In this document: piece after piece, positions 54,710 through 64,000 of the stretch
How the letters are laid out: each line of letters opens with the position of its first letter
How positions within the stretch are numbered: position 1 is the stretch's first letter
Program-made: the position numbers and the translations under genes
The notes under the pieces: model-generated
The model's database searches: none
What the model was told of the DNA's origin: nothing
The model's input: the letters and a program-made list of their open reading frames with translations, nothing else
Assembly (NCBI GenBank): GCA_013407085.1
Contig: JACCGJ010010541.1
Span: forward strand, 40,929 to 104,928
Direction: 5' to 3'
Origin: Atriophallophorus winterbourni
Lineage: Eukaryota > Platyhelminthes > Trematoda > Plagiorchiida > Microphallidae
Length of the DNA: 64,000 nucleotides

Positions 54710-56639
54710 CTACGTAAGTTGAAAATAGTTATTTGTAAAGCCCAGAATTAAAGAGGTATTTGTCTGCAATTTAGAAATGAACTGAGTATACGTTAGCTTT
54801 GATATTTGGGTAAACGGACGGTGCTTGTTCATTTTTTCGGTATTATTATCACGAACTGTAGTGGTTAGCCAAGTTTATGAACAGGATCGATTTTTAGCTT
54901 GTCGTGCTCTATTCGACTGTTTTTGGCATCTCGTTTACATCTGGGTGTGCTACTGCGACACAAACTAGTACCAATACCATTTTATTTTGAAACTTTATGC
55001 TGACAGAACGTAATTACTAGAAACAAACTCTCTTAAATGAACTTTAATGCTTGTATCTATGAGAACCATGCTATGTAATAATCGATTTTATTAATTGGAA
55101 TTTCGATCTGGCATAGACGTTTGCAGTGCAAGTAAACATATGATCTTTTGTGGATGGTGTTGTGAAAATCGCTGTGAAACCGAAAGTTTCATTTGAATAT
55201 ATACCTGGATCTTCTACTAAAGAAACATTGAAATGATTAGCAATCTAAGGCTAAATTTGAATTTCCATAACGTAATTTAACTCGTAAATACCAGTCCCGG
55301 AAATACAACGACATATTTTGATGAGATATGATAGCTCCAGTATACTCAGTATTATCGATCGCATGCCTGTGTAAAAAGCATGAGATATACACCAATTTAC
55401 ACGCGGTACATGAGATCAACACCACAGACACTTGTTCATCAAATGTGATTAAATCCGTCGTGTAATATAGGGTTATTCATATAATCTTTTTTTCCATAAG
55501 CAAACAGTATTTCTATTTTGTTTTTGAAAATATTTGGGTGTAGACATAATCGAATTTCAAATCTATGTGATATTTGTTTATTGATGTAATTCAGCTTAAA
55601 TGCATGATCACTACTTTCCCGTAGAATTGATGCTGATAAGTAGTATATATAGCCTACTCGTTGCTACTAATTTAAAACGCAGTGGAAATCTCGAGAAACA
55701 GTTATTTTTTCGGTTCTCGTTAACTAAAAATCTTTAAATTCTAAATTAATATAATTTTTTAACAAACACAATAAATGATACTTGTAAAAATAGTAAAACT
55801 GACCATATCGAGTGATTTACTAACTTGTATGCAAATATTTCAATAATTGGAATTCTTAACATGATATAAGTGAACCTTCATAAGTTTAATTTTGTGTGAA
55901 TGCATGTTAAATTATTCAATTTTTGCTATTTCTATCCAAAAAATGGAAAGAAATAAACTGCTGCTACACCAGTAAACCATTGACAGATACAAAGGTAATA
56001 TTGTTCAATTATAAATTGAGGCGAGCAGTGAATCATGCTGTGGGAAACATGAGGCTGAAATCAATGTTTCCTTATAAGAAATCGATCTCAGCAGGTAGGA
56101 ACAAATGTGTAATTAAATGCAGGCAAATTTCATTACCCATAAATTTGAAGAAAAATGACGAGAGGATAAATTACTTTATTAAATTTGATAAACAAGTCAC
56201 ACAGTTGAATCGAGTGTTTAAAAGATAATCGGGTTGTGAGAATTTGATCGTAAATATTCCCGCAATACTAAGAATGATGTTTTAAATTTTTTTGTACTGA
56301 TGAAACCAATAATATGTTATTCCCAAATATTTCACTGTTAGATATAATCGTCGGCATTTCATTTTTCAGTGGCTTCCGGTGGAGGCAGTAAGAAATGTTT
56401 CAGTGAGGCTTAGAAAGTGATGATAAAACGTGTTTTACTCAACGTCAAAATAACTACTCACAAGAGAATTAAACTGAATTATTTTTTAATAGACAGATGC
56501 ATGCAATTGCCTGAGAAACAAATTGTCACATCTACATTTTAAATGACCGGTCCACTCCTTACAGTTGATTCAACAGATTTAATTGAAGAAAATGACCATT
56601 TTTGGAGTGCTCAGATCTGCACATGCACATCAATACAAT
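54710..56639. other. intron sequence
   Basis: About 1.9 kb. A 101-codon plus-strand frame at 55923-56228 is lysine-rich and without a recognisable domain or splice support. No gene called. Confidence 0.4.
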
Positions 56640-56905
56640 CAAACCCATCGTCTCAACTGGTGGACAACAAACAGTCAGAAACCGGTTGTGCTCTGTGAGT
56701 GTTGAATTTATTAGCACTTGAAACCCAGTCATTTCCAATGATTTCATTGGTTAAATTAAGTCATTATGATTAAAGGTAGATTGCATGTATGAATTTATTG
56801 TTATTTCTTTACGGCTTCAAGCCCAAGTGAACAAAATCTTACTCTATCTACATATTTAAGAAAAACGGCCAGAAGCCAGGTGTGACATGTAAATGCTCGG
56901 AATAT
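56640..56905 (+). repeat. retrozyme-like dimer remnant, subfamily B
   Basis: The first hammerhead remnant at 56650-56705 is CTGGTGG, ACAACAAACAGTCAGAAACCGG, TTGTGCTCTGTGAG. The second, near 56830-56890, is TTACTCTATC, AAGAAAAACGGCCAGAAGCCAGG. Both cores are damaged. The internal part (GGCTTCAAGCCCAAGTGAACAAAATCTTACT) is recognisable. Confidence 0.55.
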
Positions 56906-57954
56906 GAACACTCTAAAATATCGAAACTCGTTTTAACTATTTTCAGTGCCTCGGTAATTCGAAAGAACAATTCTTCCAATAGCCATTCAAGGATTCCCCT
57001 TATCCCATTCCGCAACAGCCTAATTTATTGAGCTTCCATTTATTCAATAATATGGAGACAAAGCTAAAATCTTCTACATACAAACCATGGTGCGTTGTGG
57101 CCGTACAAACTTTTCACCTGCAACATCTCAAACAGAATCAAAGCATAAACATTTTGTGTGTAAAATGATACAATAATTGTAGATTTATCCTCATAAACAA
57201 CGCGACCTTGGTGATTGTTTTATTCCGTCATTCAGCGATACATTTCTAATCGCATGATGTTCAAAGTTGATAAAATGTCTTAAACTAAATTCGGCTAAGG
57301 TTAAGTTGTTATATTATATACAAGTATTTATCTAAGCACTACAATTCGTACGACATTACTTAAGCCATGTACACAAATATTCTACTATTAACCTTTATTT
57401 CATTAAAGCGGTCTTCCAGAAAATGAGCATAGAAATCATTAAACAAACAAAAAATACGCTGGAAAAATGACAACCAATTAAGAGAGAATGTACTCTCTTA
57501 ATACAATAAAAAACTGAAAATGCACCTTACACCACATGGAGAGCTCTGGACCATGTTCAATTGCCTCTAATACGTCATTGGTTAGACATTTTTGCCATGT
57601 TGGTCTACATAACTCAGAAAAACAACAACCGTTTATATTTCACCCCAAACAAAAATTGCTTGTTCCGGATCGAATTACCAGTATAGTTACCGTTTGCATT
57701 TATAATATAATCATTAAACCCAGCACATAAAAAAACAATCACCCAAATAAACTATCAAAACCATAAATTTTTAATTCAGAAGCATCATATATATTTTTAT
57801 ATGTAGAACAGAAGTAGACAGCTTTGTCAAGCATCATCTTTGAAAATAGCGCATTAAAGCGTATTCATAATTCAAAAAGACAGAAAAGAACTTCCAAATT
57901 TTTGAGACTAATGGTTTTGGAGATCGTAAAAGCACGATTCTCTTAAGGACTCAC
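56906..57954. other. intron sequence
   Basis: No feature recognised. Confidence 0.4.
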
Positions 57955-58156
57955 TTTTTGTCGTGCGTTCTACCTAGTTCAAATTGTGAGAATTCGAAAT
58001 GAAACGTTTTGTTTTCACTCGCGTTGAAGACGACACGAAAGAGGATATTTCGAGGATACACCGATGGATAATCTGGGGAAACTATTTTACCCGTGTCATT
58101 TTCGCTATCGCATTGAACGTGGAGGATATTCAGGTGTTTATTTTCAGAATTACTAT
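57955..58156 (-). CDS. CUB2, first exon
   Basis: Acceptor CTATTTTCAG and donor GTGAGT. It reads SNSENKHLNILHVQCDSEND, then TGKIVSPDYPSVYPRN, the CUB signature with G-x-I-x-SPDYPxxYP. ILFRVVFNASENKTFHFEFSQFEL, described here in halves as a hydrophobic strand and an F-x-F-x-x-F strand, completes the N-terminal half. The usual second cysteine is replaced by a leucine/phenylalanine context, so the first disulphide may be missing. Two bases in, phase 2 out. Confidence 0.86.
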
Positions 58157-59203
58157 CTGAAAATAGAAATATTTTGATGAAAATAAGAAAACAATTCTTT
58201 AAGTCTTTACGCTTGGAATATATTTGAAATGTTTCGCAATCGTACGAATTTCATTAGAGCAAGGTTTTCCAACTAAAGGTGCTGACACCATTTAGGGTGC
58301 AATCCAACTTTCCATGTAACATGAAATTTTTGGTCGTTTTAGTCTCGTATTAAATGTTAGCATTCTCTGTTCATTTATTATCAAATTTATAAGCGTATTC
58401 TGTGTTTTCATAGTGGGCATTTCTACTTTGTCTTTAATAACCAGTTCTTATGCTAATATATTTTCAAACATTCAGTTTTGCTGTATCGTACGGAAGTCAG
58501 CTATCTGTCACGGGGGTAAGCTCCGTCGTGCATCTTTAAATTGCGAAAATTCAAAGCCTTGCTAAAGCACGTTACTATGATCTCTTCAAACAGTGTTATC
58601 AAACTAGTTTGACCAAATACAAGCTTTTTTGAGTAATAGTTCATCTGGAAGGTTAACCTGAGTATTCCTCAACCAGAATAAAACAAACATATTAAATGTA
58701 ATGAGACGTGAAACTCATTCAAATAAACATCTGATGAGTGTTTATATTATCAGTTATTATTTAAATACCGAATAACTATTAAACAATTCCAAAGATACCT
58801 AAACTGACCAATTTAAAACGATTTCTAATGTTATAACTCTATGAAAAGAATAGACGCAAAAATTTATCACACTGCTTAATTTACATCTCGCGGGGTTTTT
58901 CTTGAAACATAATTATTTGTTCAGCAGACGTGGTAGTAACGCTTGAAAAAACTGTACTCAAAATGCAAATGACTAATGCTCGCATAATGTATGAATAAAT
59001 TATCGTTCAATTAATTATGCCAGGACACAAAATATATCTTGCACGGTTAGCAAATCTGTTTTTATTGCCGTTGTTTCCATATGTACGACTTTAGCGGAAC
59101 CTCTAAATGACGCATTGCAAGTAGCGAAACCCACAGACTGACAAGTATTTCTAAAACAAACAAAATGATACCACACTAAGAAATAATAGTTGCACAAAAT
59201 TAC
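58157..59203. other. intron sequence
   Basis: No feature recognised. Confidence 0.4.
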
Positions 59204-59541
59204 TGATGTAGTTCTGTCCTTCTTCGTTCTGGAGTGATCTGTCCATGGATGTTCTCAAAATGGTTCCCGTGGGTTTCACTTGATTCCGATGCACAAATTT
59301 GTAACTCGCCTTGAAACCTCTCGTTTTTGGTTCGGATGTCCCGCTGAAAAATTTGAGTAGAAGCATATGGTCAGTTGACACGACCTGTTTGAAAGAAGCG
59401 TAGTCACAATTGGACCAGAGATTATTGACCGACGAGGATGTTGGCATTTCGCTCGGAAGGTGCCCGTATGTTTGATTTAACAAGCCAACCGAAGTGGGCT
59501 CTTGAATCAGAAGATGATCCACATCTGTTATTCTTGGGCAA
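59204..59541 (-). CDS. CUB1, second exon
   Basis: Acceptor TTTTCCTTTCACAG and donor GTAATT. The exon begins CPRITDVDHLLIQEP, continues with NQTYGHLPSEM and NCDYASFKQVVSTD, and ends with the CUB C-terminal signature HMLLLKFFSGTSEP, TRGFKASYKFVH. A linker of about 30 residues (RTSMDRSLQNEEGQNYI) follows. It starts with one base, so a phase-2 first CUB1 exon must lie further right. None was found before the window end. Confidence 0.85.
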
Positions 59542-60025
59542 CTGTGAAAGGAAAATACATATTATACGGTATTGCAGTGAATAGGAATTCTAAATAATTG
59601 GGTAAAATACAGATGATATTGTTGCGTCAATACAATAATGACCGCTTACATGAAAATATGCTTAATTATGAGTGTTGCGTAATCAACATTTTTGGTTTTA
59701 TTGATTTATTCCGCCAGTAATGGAATGCTTGATTATCATAATAGAAAATAGAAAATACGAATCTACTGTGAATACATTACCGTATTTGCAAGGTTTTCAA
59801 TTAAAAATCTCACGATCGGTTGAATGTTGGTTGCAATCGTAAATTGAATGATATACATTCGGTTCTCGGGTGTCGAAATGTCATTGACCCTAATTCATAA
59901 AATTGATTTCAAAGAACCTGGCGAATTTCCATTCCACCTTATTGAGGTAAGTGTCAAAGTCTCTTCTTGATTATTATATACCTATTGAAATTGTCGACAT
60001 GATTGCCTAATTGATTGATAGTGGT
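59542..60025. other. intron or upstream sequence
   Basis: A plus-strand GTAAGT at about 59946 follows a short open stretch but there is no further support. Nothing called. Confidence 0.35.
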
Positions 60026-60192
60026 TGTAAGAAATCTAACGACTGCGTTTTACCAGACCTAAAAGTTATTGACCTTGATATATTTCCGTTCACGCGTGAA
60101 ACGTGACTGATTTTCTGTACCGTTGTACACGTTTGGGCTGTGCGTTTTCTCCTACCCTCATGAGACGTTATTGAAGTAATCAGTCTACTACA
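60026..60192 (+). repeat. 5' LTR of the deleted Gypsy element
   Basis: Starts TGTAAGAAATC and ends CAGTCTACTACA. It aligns along its length with 61648-61830 and the solo LTR at 21932-22093. Confidence 0.65.
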
Positions 60193-60374
60193 ACTTTGTG
60201 AGCCTAACATACACGGATCCTTCATATATTTTCCTGGTACGTCAATTTTTCCAGATTTAAATCGACGTTGTTGTTTCAGGAAATGATTTTTTACCTCGGG
60301 ACATAACATTCATCACATAGCCACCCTTTTCGATTGAATATTCAGTTATAGAGTTAAAGCTACTCATTTAATCA

Positions 60375-60674
60375 ATGGACAGATCTGTGGATATGTACTC
60401 TCCTAGAGAGATGACACACATGGATTTCGTCAGTCAATTAACGACCGACATAAAATATATCTCAGTTGCCCAAAATCCTACCGCTGACGCGCTATCAACA
60501 ATGGGTGTTGTAGAGTTACAACCCCCCATCGACTTCAGCAAAATCGCTGCAGTGCAAGCTATCGATGGGGACAACGCACAGCTGAGGAATACCTTTTCTC
60601 TCCACATCACACATCTCCACCTTCCTATTGGCTCGGGCTATATTTTTTTTATGGGATCGCAAAGCGCTCGCTGA
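60375..60674 (+). pseudogene. Gypsy pol remnant (RNase H to integrase linker)
   Basis: Plus-strand frame with YSPREMTHMDFVSQLTTDI, YISVAQNPTADALST, and VELQPPIDFSKIAAVQAID. This is the junction between RNase H (the N-x-x-ADALS motif) and integrase in Gypsy polyproteins, where the final RNase H acidic residue lies in ADALS. Everything upstream of this linker is absent. The frame is open for 100 codons, ending at 60672-60674. Probably a remnant retained after internal deletion. Confidence 0.65.
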
Positions 60675-60954
60675 CCACTTATCCGGTCTGCGTTCAGACG
60701 GTGCATTTTTCACAACATACGCAATCTTTCCCGTCATGGAAGTAGTGCTGGCGTCAAGCTAATCTCGAGAGGATTTGCTGGCCGAAAGCCACTGTCACAC
60801 CAACTCCAACATTAAGGTAATAACCCCTACTACACCCACTGCTAATAAAAAATCCGCCATCTCCAATGCAAGTAGGCGCGCAAAATGGCATCCGGTCAGG
60901 TTCGCGGATCATATAATTGGTATTTAATAAGTTATTGTCGTTTGGTGTATTTGC

Positions 60955-61396
60955 GTGCATGCTTCGTTACCTGATCTTTATAACGCGGTCGTGGAAATAA
61001 ACCCATGCGCCATAGACAGTTTTATGTCCTCTCTCAGGTACACATGCACTCTGCCCACTGATTCAACCGTGGCACAAGCCATTCACGAAACACTGACGCT
61101 TGTCGCCGAACAAACCGTTAGCCCCAGTCATCAACCATTAGCACTGAACGTCCTACCCAACATCCATCAGACAAGGTCCTTACGAGCTCGGCTTGGCGCG
61201 TCAATTCAGTTATCTCCAGGAGAGGCTTTTTGCCATCAACCCTGGTGATGCGGAAAAATCTCACCGGCGATTGTGTTTTCCCGGCATCTGTTTTTACGTT
61301 GTCAATCTTATGGATGCGCATTTTTATTCTAATACTGAGTTCGTTCTGAGACCATGCAGACGAGTGATTCCTGCAAGAAGTGCGTTCACTCCATGA
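60955..61396 (+). pseudogene. probable C-terminal remnant of the same Gypsy polyprotein
   Basis: Two overlapping plus frames (60955-61248 and 61193-61396). One contains LPNIHQTRSLRARLG. The other reads LARQFSYLQERLFAINPG, which resembles the TRSGR-x-x-x-PA-R end often seen at the C-terminus of Gypsy polyproteins. The order after the RNase H linker and before the 3' LTR fits. Identification is tentative, and the frames are broken. Confidence 0.4.
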
Positions 61397-61647
61397 GAGA
61401 CGGCCAAGGCATCACTTTCACTTTATGTGAACGTGTGTTGGCCTAATCCGAGTCGGTTCTTCATGTACTTTACCCCGTTCACCACCGTCAATCGGCCCAT
61501 GCAGATCAAGTACCTAGGGTGCTTCGGAGTGACTCGTTGCTCAGATATTATCTTCCAGTCTGAAATGATTTTGCACAGTTTTTGCCTCTTCGACTGTCAA
61601 TTCCGAATAAGAATTTTCCTCTGACCAGACTTCTTGGAAGGGGGCTG

Positions 61648-61830
61648 TGTAGCAACTGTGTTTTAACGAAACGTGAAACTATTGATCTTGCCATATTTTC
61701 CGTTCGCACGTGCTACGTGACTGCTCTTCTGTACCGTTGTACCCATTTTAGCTACCACGATACAATATTAATTGTTCTGTGCGTTTTTCCTACCTTCGTC
61801 GTACATTATTGTAGTAGTCAGTCTACTACA
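61648..61830 (+). repeat. 3' LTR of the deleted Gypsy element
   Basis: TGTAGCAAC...GTCTACTACA, with TGTAG/CTACA terminal inverted repeat. The end can also form a hairpin (GTAGTAG-TCAGT-CTACTAC). Confidence 0.65.
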
Positions 61831-62244
61831 GAACATAATACTGAGTAATTAATCTGATAATTCTTATTTCAAACTCATTTTCTCACTCTACAACCGTAAG
61901 AGAAAATTGATGTCTCTCTTGTTTAAAACACACGATTGAAAGTGAATTATTCATTTACTAAGAAGTGGATAATTTATGCAGAATGTGCTGACGATCGAAG
62001 AACACACAGAAGCATGTGATCGGAATCGATCGCGAAGGGAATACTTTAGAGTGCATGATTGTTCGTTAATTCTATTCAACTAATATTGCAAGGAGCCACT
62101 CAATTTAATCCGTTACATCAGAAACTGTAGGATAAAGTGAGTAGGACCGACATGTTCAATTATGTGCCACAGACGTGTGGAGTACTTCAACCCCACTAGC
62201 TTGAAAAAATCTGCGTTTGCATGTATATTCCGTGTTTTGTACGA
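61831..62244. other. non-coding stretch
   Basis: No gene recognised. The part from about 62100 may extend the minus-strand repeat that follows (GGGGTTGAAG, CTCCACACG on the minus strand). Confidence 0.35.
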
Positions 62245-62370
62245 TTTTGTAAGCGGAAGTTTAATTAAAATCCACATGATTTGAAACAGTGGAAGAATGG
62301 TAAACAAGTTGCGCTTGTATGCCACTGTTGGGTATGGTTGGTACGAACAGCCTGTTCAATCACGAGTGCC
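62245..62370 (-). repeat. partial retrozyme-like repeat, subfamily A body, minus orientation
   Basis: Minus strand: GTGATTGAACAGGCTGTTCGTACCAACC, CAACAGTGGCATACAAGCGCAACTTGTTTACCATTCTTCCACTGTTTCAAA (landmarks read in parts) is nearly identical to 52690-52770. The hammerhead end is missing; the sequence diverges after ATGTGGATT. Confidence 0.65.
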
Positions 62371-63802
62371 CAAACACTTGTAGATGGTGTTCAAACTATG
62401 TGTTGAACGAACAATCCGTATCCGCTTTACGTACTCTTCGTAAAAGCTTCGTAGCAACCATGAATTACCACAATAAATTATTGTCAAAGCAAAAATCTGA
62501 AAATAACAGTTTTCCTAAATTGCCTCTGATTTATCCTGTAATGTGAAATTGGCCATTTGTTATATTTAAAAAACGGCATTTGGGCAAAATTGCACGTCAA
62601 CACAATTTCGCTTTAGGTCATGACCAATGTAATATCCGAGGCTAGATTTGTGGTAGGTAAGCAAATTAATCATGTTCCAATCACACCATGACGAAAAGTG
62701 ACCGAAAAATTTCGTGACATTTAGTATATGGATTTTCGAAATGCTTGCCCGAAAATTTCATGTTGAAATTTAGACTTTTGTATGAATTGGAATTGTTATA
62801 AGTAAAACACAGGTGGCTTACCAATAAATAACATTTCTAGAATAAGTATGTGTGAATGATAATCAAGAATATTCAACATTTCAATAGCCACATTGTAAAG
62901 AACCATAATTAAGTTGATTGAAAATGCTGAAAGTCGGAAGAAAGGCAGAGACATATTTGGAAACAATGGAAAGAAATTTGTATGCAATTGTCTAGATCGG
63001 CTTTGGGAATCTTATTGTTTTCGTCACAGAAGTTTCTTCAGACAAAGAGCGATATTCAGGACAGGGAACATGATAAAGTACCACTACACTCACCACACTG
63101 TTTTACCTTAACACTAAGCTGTTTAAAGTACGTTGAGGAAAATAAAGGTATATGTAGGCTTGTGCATTGTCGTACTAATAAGATTGCTAAGCAAAAGTAG
63201 TTGTGTGAATGAATAATTTGGCTCTCTCTGTTTTGGATTACTTGGCCATTCAAATCAGTGCGATAGGTGTCGATCAAATGTTTGCTCCCACAAAACGGAT
63301 TTTATTCACCAATCCGGCGAGGTGTTCACCTAATATCTCGCAACTTTTCTTCAGTAGGATAAACATTAGTGACTTTAGAAGTAGGTGGCTTTCTTGTAAC
63401 ATCCACTCTAACTATATCGATCCACTATGCTAATAATATGCAAATAGAAAGCTGATAAAAATAATGGATGTTCAAAAACAGAATAACCGTGAAGTGTGGT
63501 GAATGCAACCCATCTATTTATAGCTGATAATTCCTTCTCAGTCATTTTTACCTACATAAGGTTATTCAACTAAGGGTCGATGTCAGAGCACTCGATATTT
63601 TCCAGCAATCAATTGCGTTAGGTTACCTCCTAGGAAAACAGTTTCGTCTCAGCTAATTTTTTTGTATATATAGATCAACCAGAATAAATTGAGTCAAATA
63701 ATAGTTTGCTTACGTTGGTTGAAACTTTAATATGGGTTCAGCGTTTTAGAAGATTGTCTACAAAAGCTTGTGAATCTAGCCACTAAAATTTTATATTCCT
63801 CT
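62371..63802. other. non-coding stretch
   Basis: No supported gene. Several 60-75 codon frames on both strands have no domain. A first CUB1 exon was searched for here by eye and not found. Confidence 0.4.
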
Positions 63803-64000
63803 GACGTTGTGACAGACTAACACTCGAATCCATGAGCATCAACTAGCAGTACGACGTCACGACACCAAGTCTCTCATCTCAACGCACGTCGACAACGAAA
63901 ATCACGAGATGGACTGGCATAACCGCCACATCTTGGGGCAAGCTAATAACAATGCAGCACGAGAGTTGATCGAAGCCTGGCACTCCGGTGAACGATCGAT
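63803..64000 (+). mobile_element. GIY-YIG domain fragment, probably a Penelope-like element, runs off the window
   Basis: A plus-strand frame reads NTRIHEHQLAVRRHDTKSLI, then DNENHEMDWHNRHILG and ARELIEAWHSGERSI to the window edge. The R-x-x-EH-x-x-A...R block, the distal H, and the terminal EAWHS motif are typical of the GIY-YIG endonuclease end of Penelope-like or related elements. It differs from the copies at 17860 and 29290, so it is another lineage. GC content is higher than in the flank. The GIY-YIG signature itself is not seen upstream, so the copy appears 5'-truncated. Confidence 0.65.

Larger units (their letters stand above)
36413..59541 (-). other. multi-CUB-domain gene, partial (seven exons, minus strand)
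   Basis: Seven exons (59541-59204, 58156-57955, 54709-54444, 50041-49789, 48745-48444, 40234-40063, 36627-36413) give about 580 residues of mainly CUB-type sequence. Phases at the six internal junctions agree: 1, 2, 1, 2, 1, 2. Every CUB is split once by a central phase-2 intron, and modules are separated by phase-1 introns, which suits duplication of two-exon modules. CUB domains are extracellular protein-interaction modules of secreted or membrane-anchored proteins, including proteases and receptors. No protease or EGF domain is visible here. Introns of up to 8.2 kb carry many transposon fragments, but no exon is interrupted. The start and end of the gene are not in view. Confidence 0.8.
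60026..61830 (+). mobile_element. internally deleted Ty3/Gypsy element with both LTRs
   Basis: Two homologous LTRs (60026-60192 and 61648-61830) enclose about 1.45 kb that keeps only scraps of a polyprotein. The complete pol region, about 4 kb in such elements, is missing. A purine-rich stretch GGAAGGGGGC precedes the 3' LTR and fits a polypurine tract. The lineage differs from the element at 25225-29175. It is non-autonomous. Confidence 0.7.

Noticed and set aside
55923..56228. 101-codon lysine-rich plus frame
   Set aside because: AT-driven composition, no domain and no transcript-like signals; lies in an intron.
58725..58750. CTGATGA motif in an intron as another hammerhead
   Set aside because: No stem II hairpin or GAAA follows; chance occurrence.
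59946..59955. Plus-strand GTAAGT donor after a short open stretch
   Set aside because: No acceptor or recognisable protein upstream; probably chance.
1..64000. CRISPR arrays, bacterial operons, tRNA or rRNA genes
   Set aside because: None seen. The sequence is eukaryotic nuclear DNA, and the repeats are dispersed transposons, not direct-repeat/spacer arrays.

Overview
Organism and overall character. The window looks like the nuclear genome of a parasitic flatworm, most likely a digenean trematode. It is AT-rich and has no operons. A split gene has small exons, GT-AG introns and kilobase-long introns. The repeats are types that I know to be abundant in trematodes: RTE-like and CR1-like LINEs, Ty3/Gypsy elements, Penelope-like elements with GIY-YIG ends, and short repeats carrying hammerhead ribozymes. 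The species is an inference and I cannot name it.

Host gene. The one convincing host gene is on the minus strand. Seven exons between 59541 and 36413 encode consecutive CUB-type modules: C-terminal half of CUB1 (59541-59204), CUB2 (58156-57955 and 54709-54444), a divergent CUB3 (50041-49789 and 48745-48444), and CUB4 (40234-40063 and 36627-36413). Splice phases match at all six junctions. Each module is cut by a central phase-2 intron and bordered by phase-1 introns. The first exons lie right of the window, and the 3' exons are either in the left part or not recognisable. Three weaker exon candidates (33.7-34.0 kb, 20.9-21.05 kb and 752-840, all minus) are reported as such.

Layout. 1-10.5 kb: mostly featureless, with a 5'-truncated RTE copy flanked by a 9-bp duplication (4619-5297) and two decayed hammerhead repeats. 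10.5-14.3 kb: a nearly full-length, broken RTE-like LINE. 15.8-17.3 kb: CR1-like ORF1 with two RRM-like domains (minus). 17.9-18.6 kb: Penelope-like 3' end. 21-23.4 kb: CR1 tails in both orientations and a solo LTR. 23.8-25.1 kb: an unidentified coiled-coil pseudogene cut by a Ty3/Gypsy element (25225-29175). 29.3-33.4 kb: a second Penelope-like end, a nearly full-length RTE-like LINE (minus) and a small composite RTE derivative. 34-63 kb: introns and flank of the CUB gene, full of LINE fragments, an internally deleted Gypsy element (60026-61830) and about a dozen hammerhead repeat copies. The right edge enters another GIY-YIG coding fragment.

Most interesting system. The dispersed roughly 205-235 bp repeats (for example 52600-52890, 51150-51560, 50335-50610, 45755-45935, 36000-36315, 34545-34885) each carry a hammerhead core (CTGATGA, hairpin, GAAAC, then GTC or GTA). 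Several are head-to-tail, with unit boundaries at the predicted cleavage site, as expected for retrozyme-like elements. Stem I and stem II differ between two subfamilies but stay paired. Second, the Gypsy element at 25225-29175 has a perfect 14-nt complement between its LTR and the leader immediately after the LTR, as in Tf1-type self-primed reverse transcription. Nearly all mobile-element genes here are broken by stops or frameshifts.
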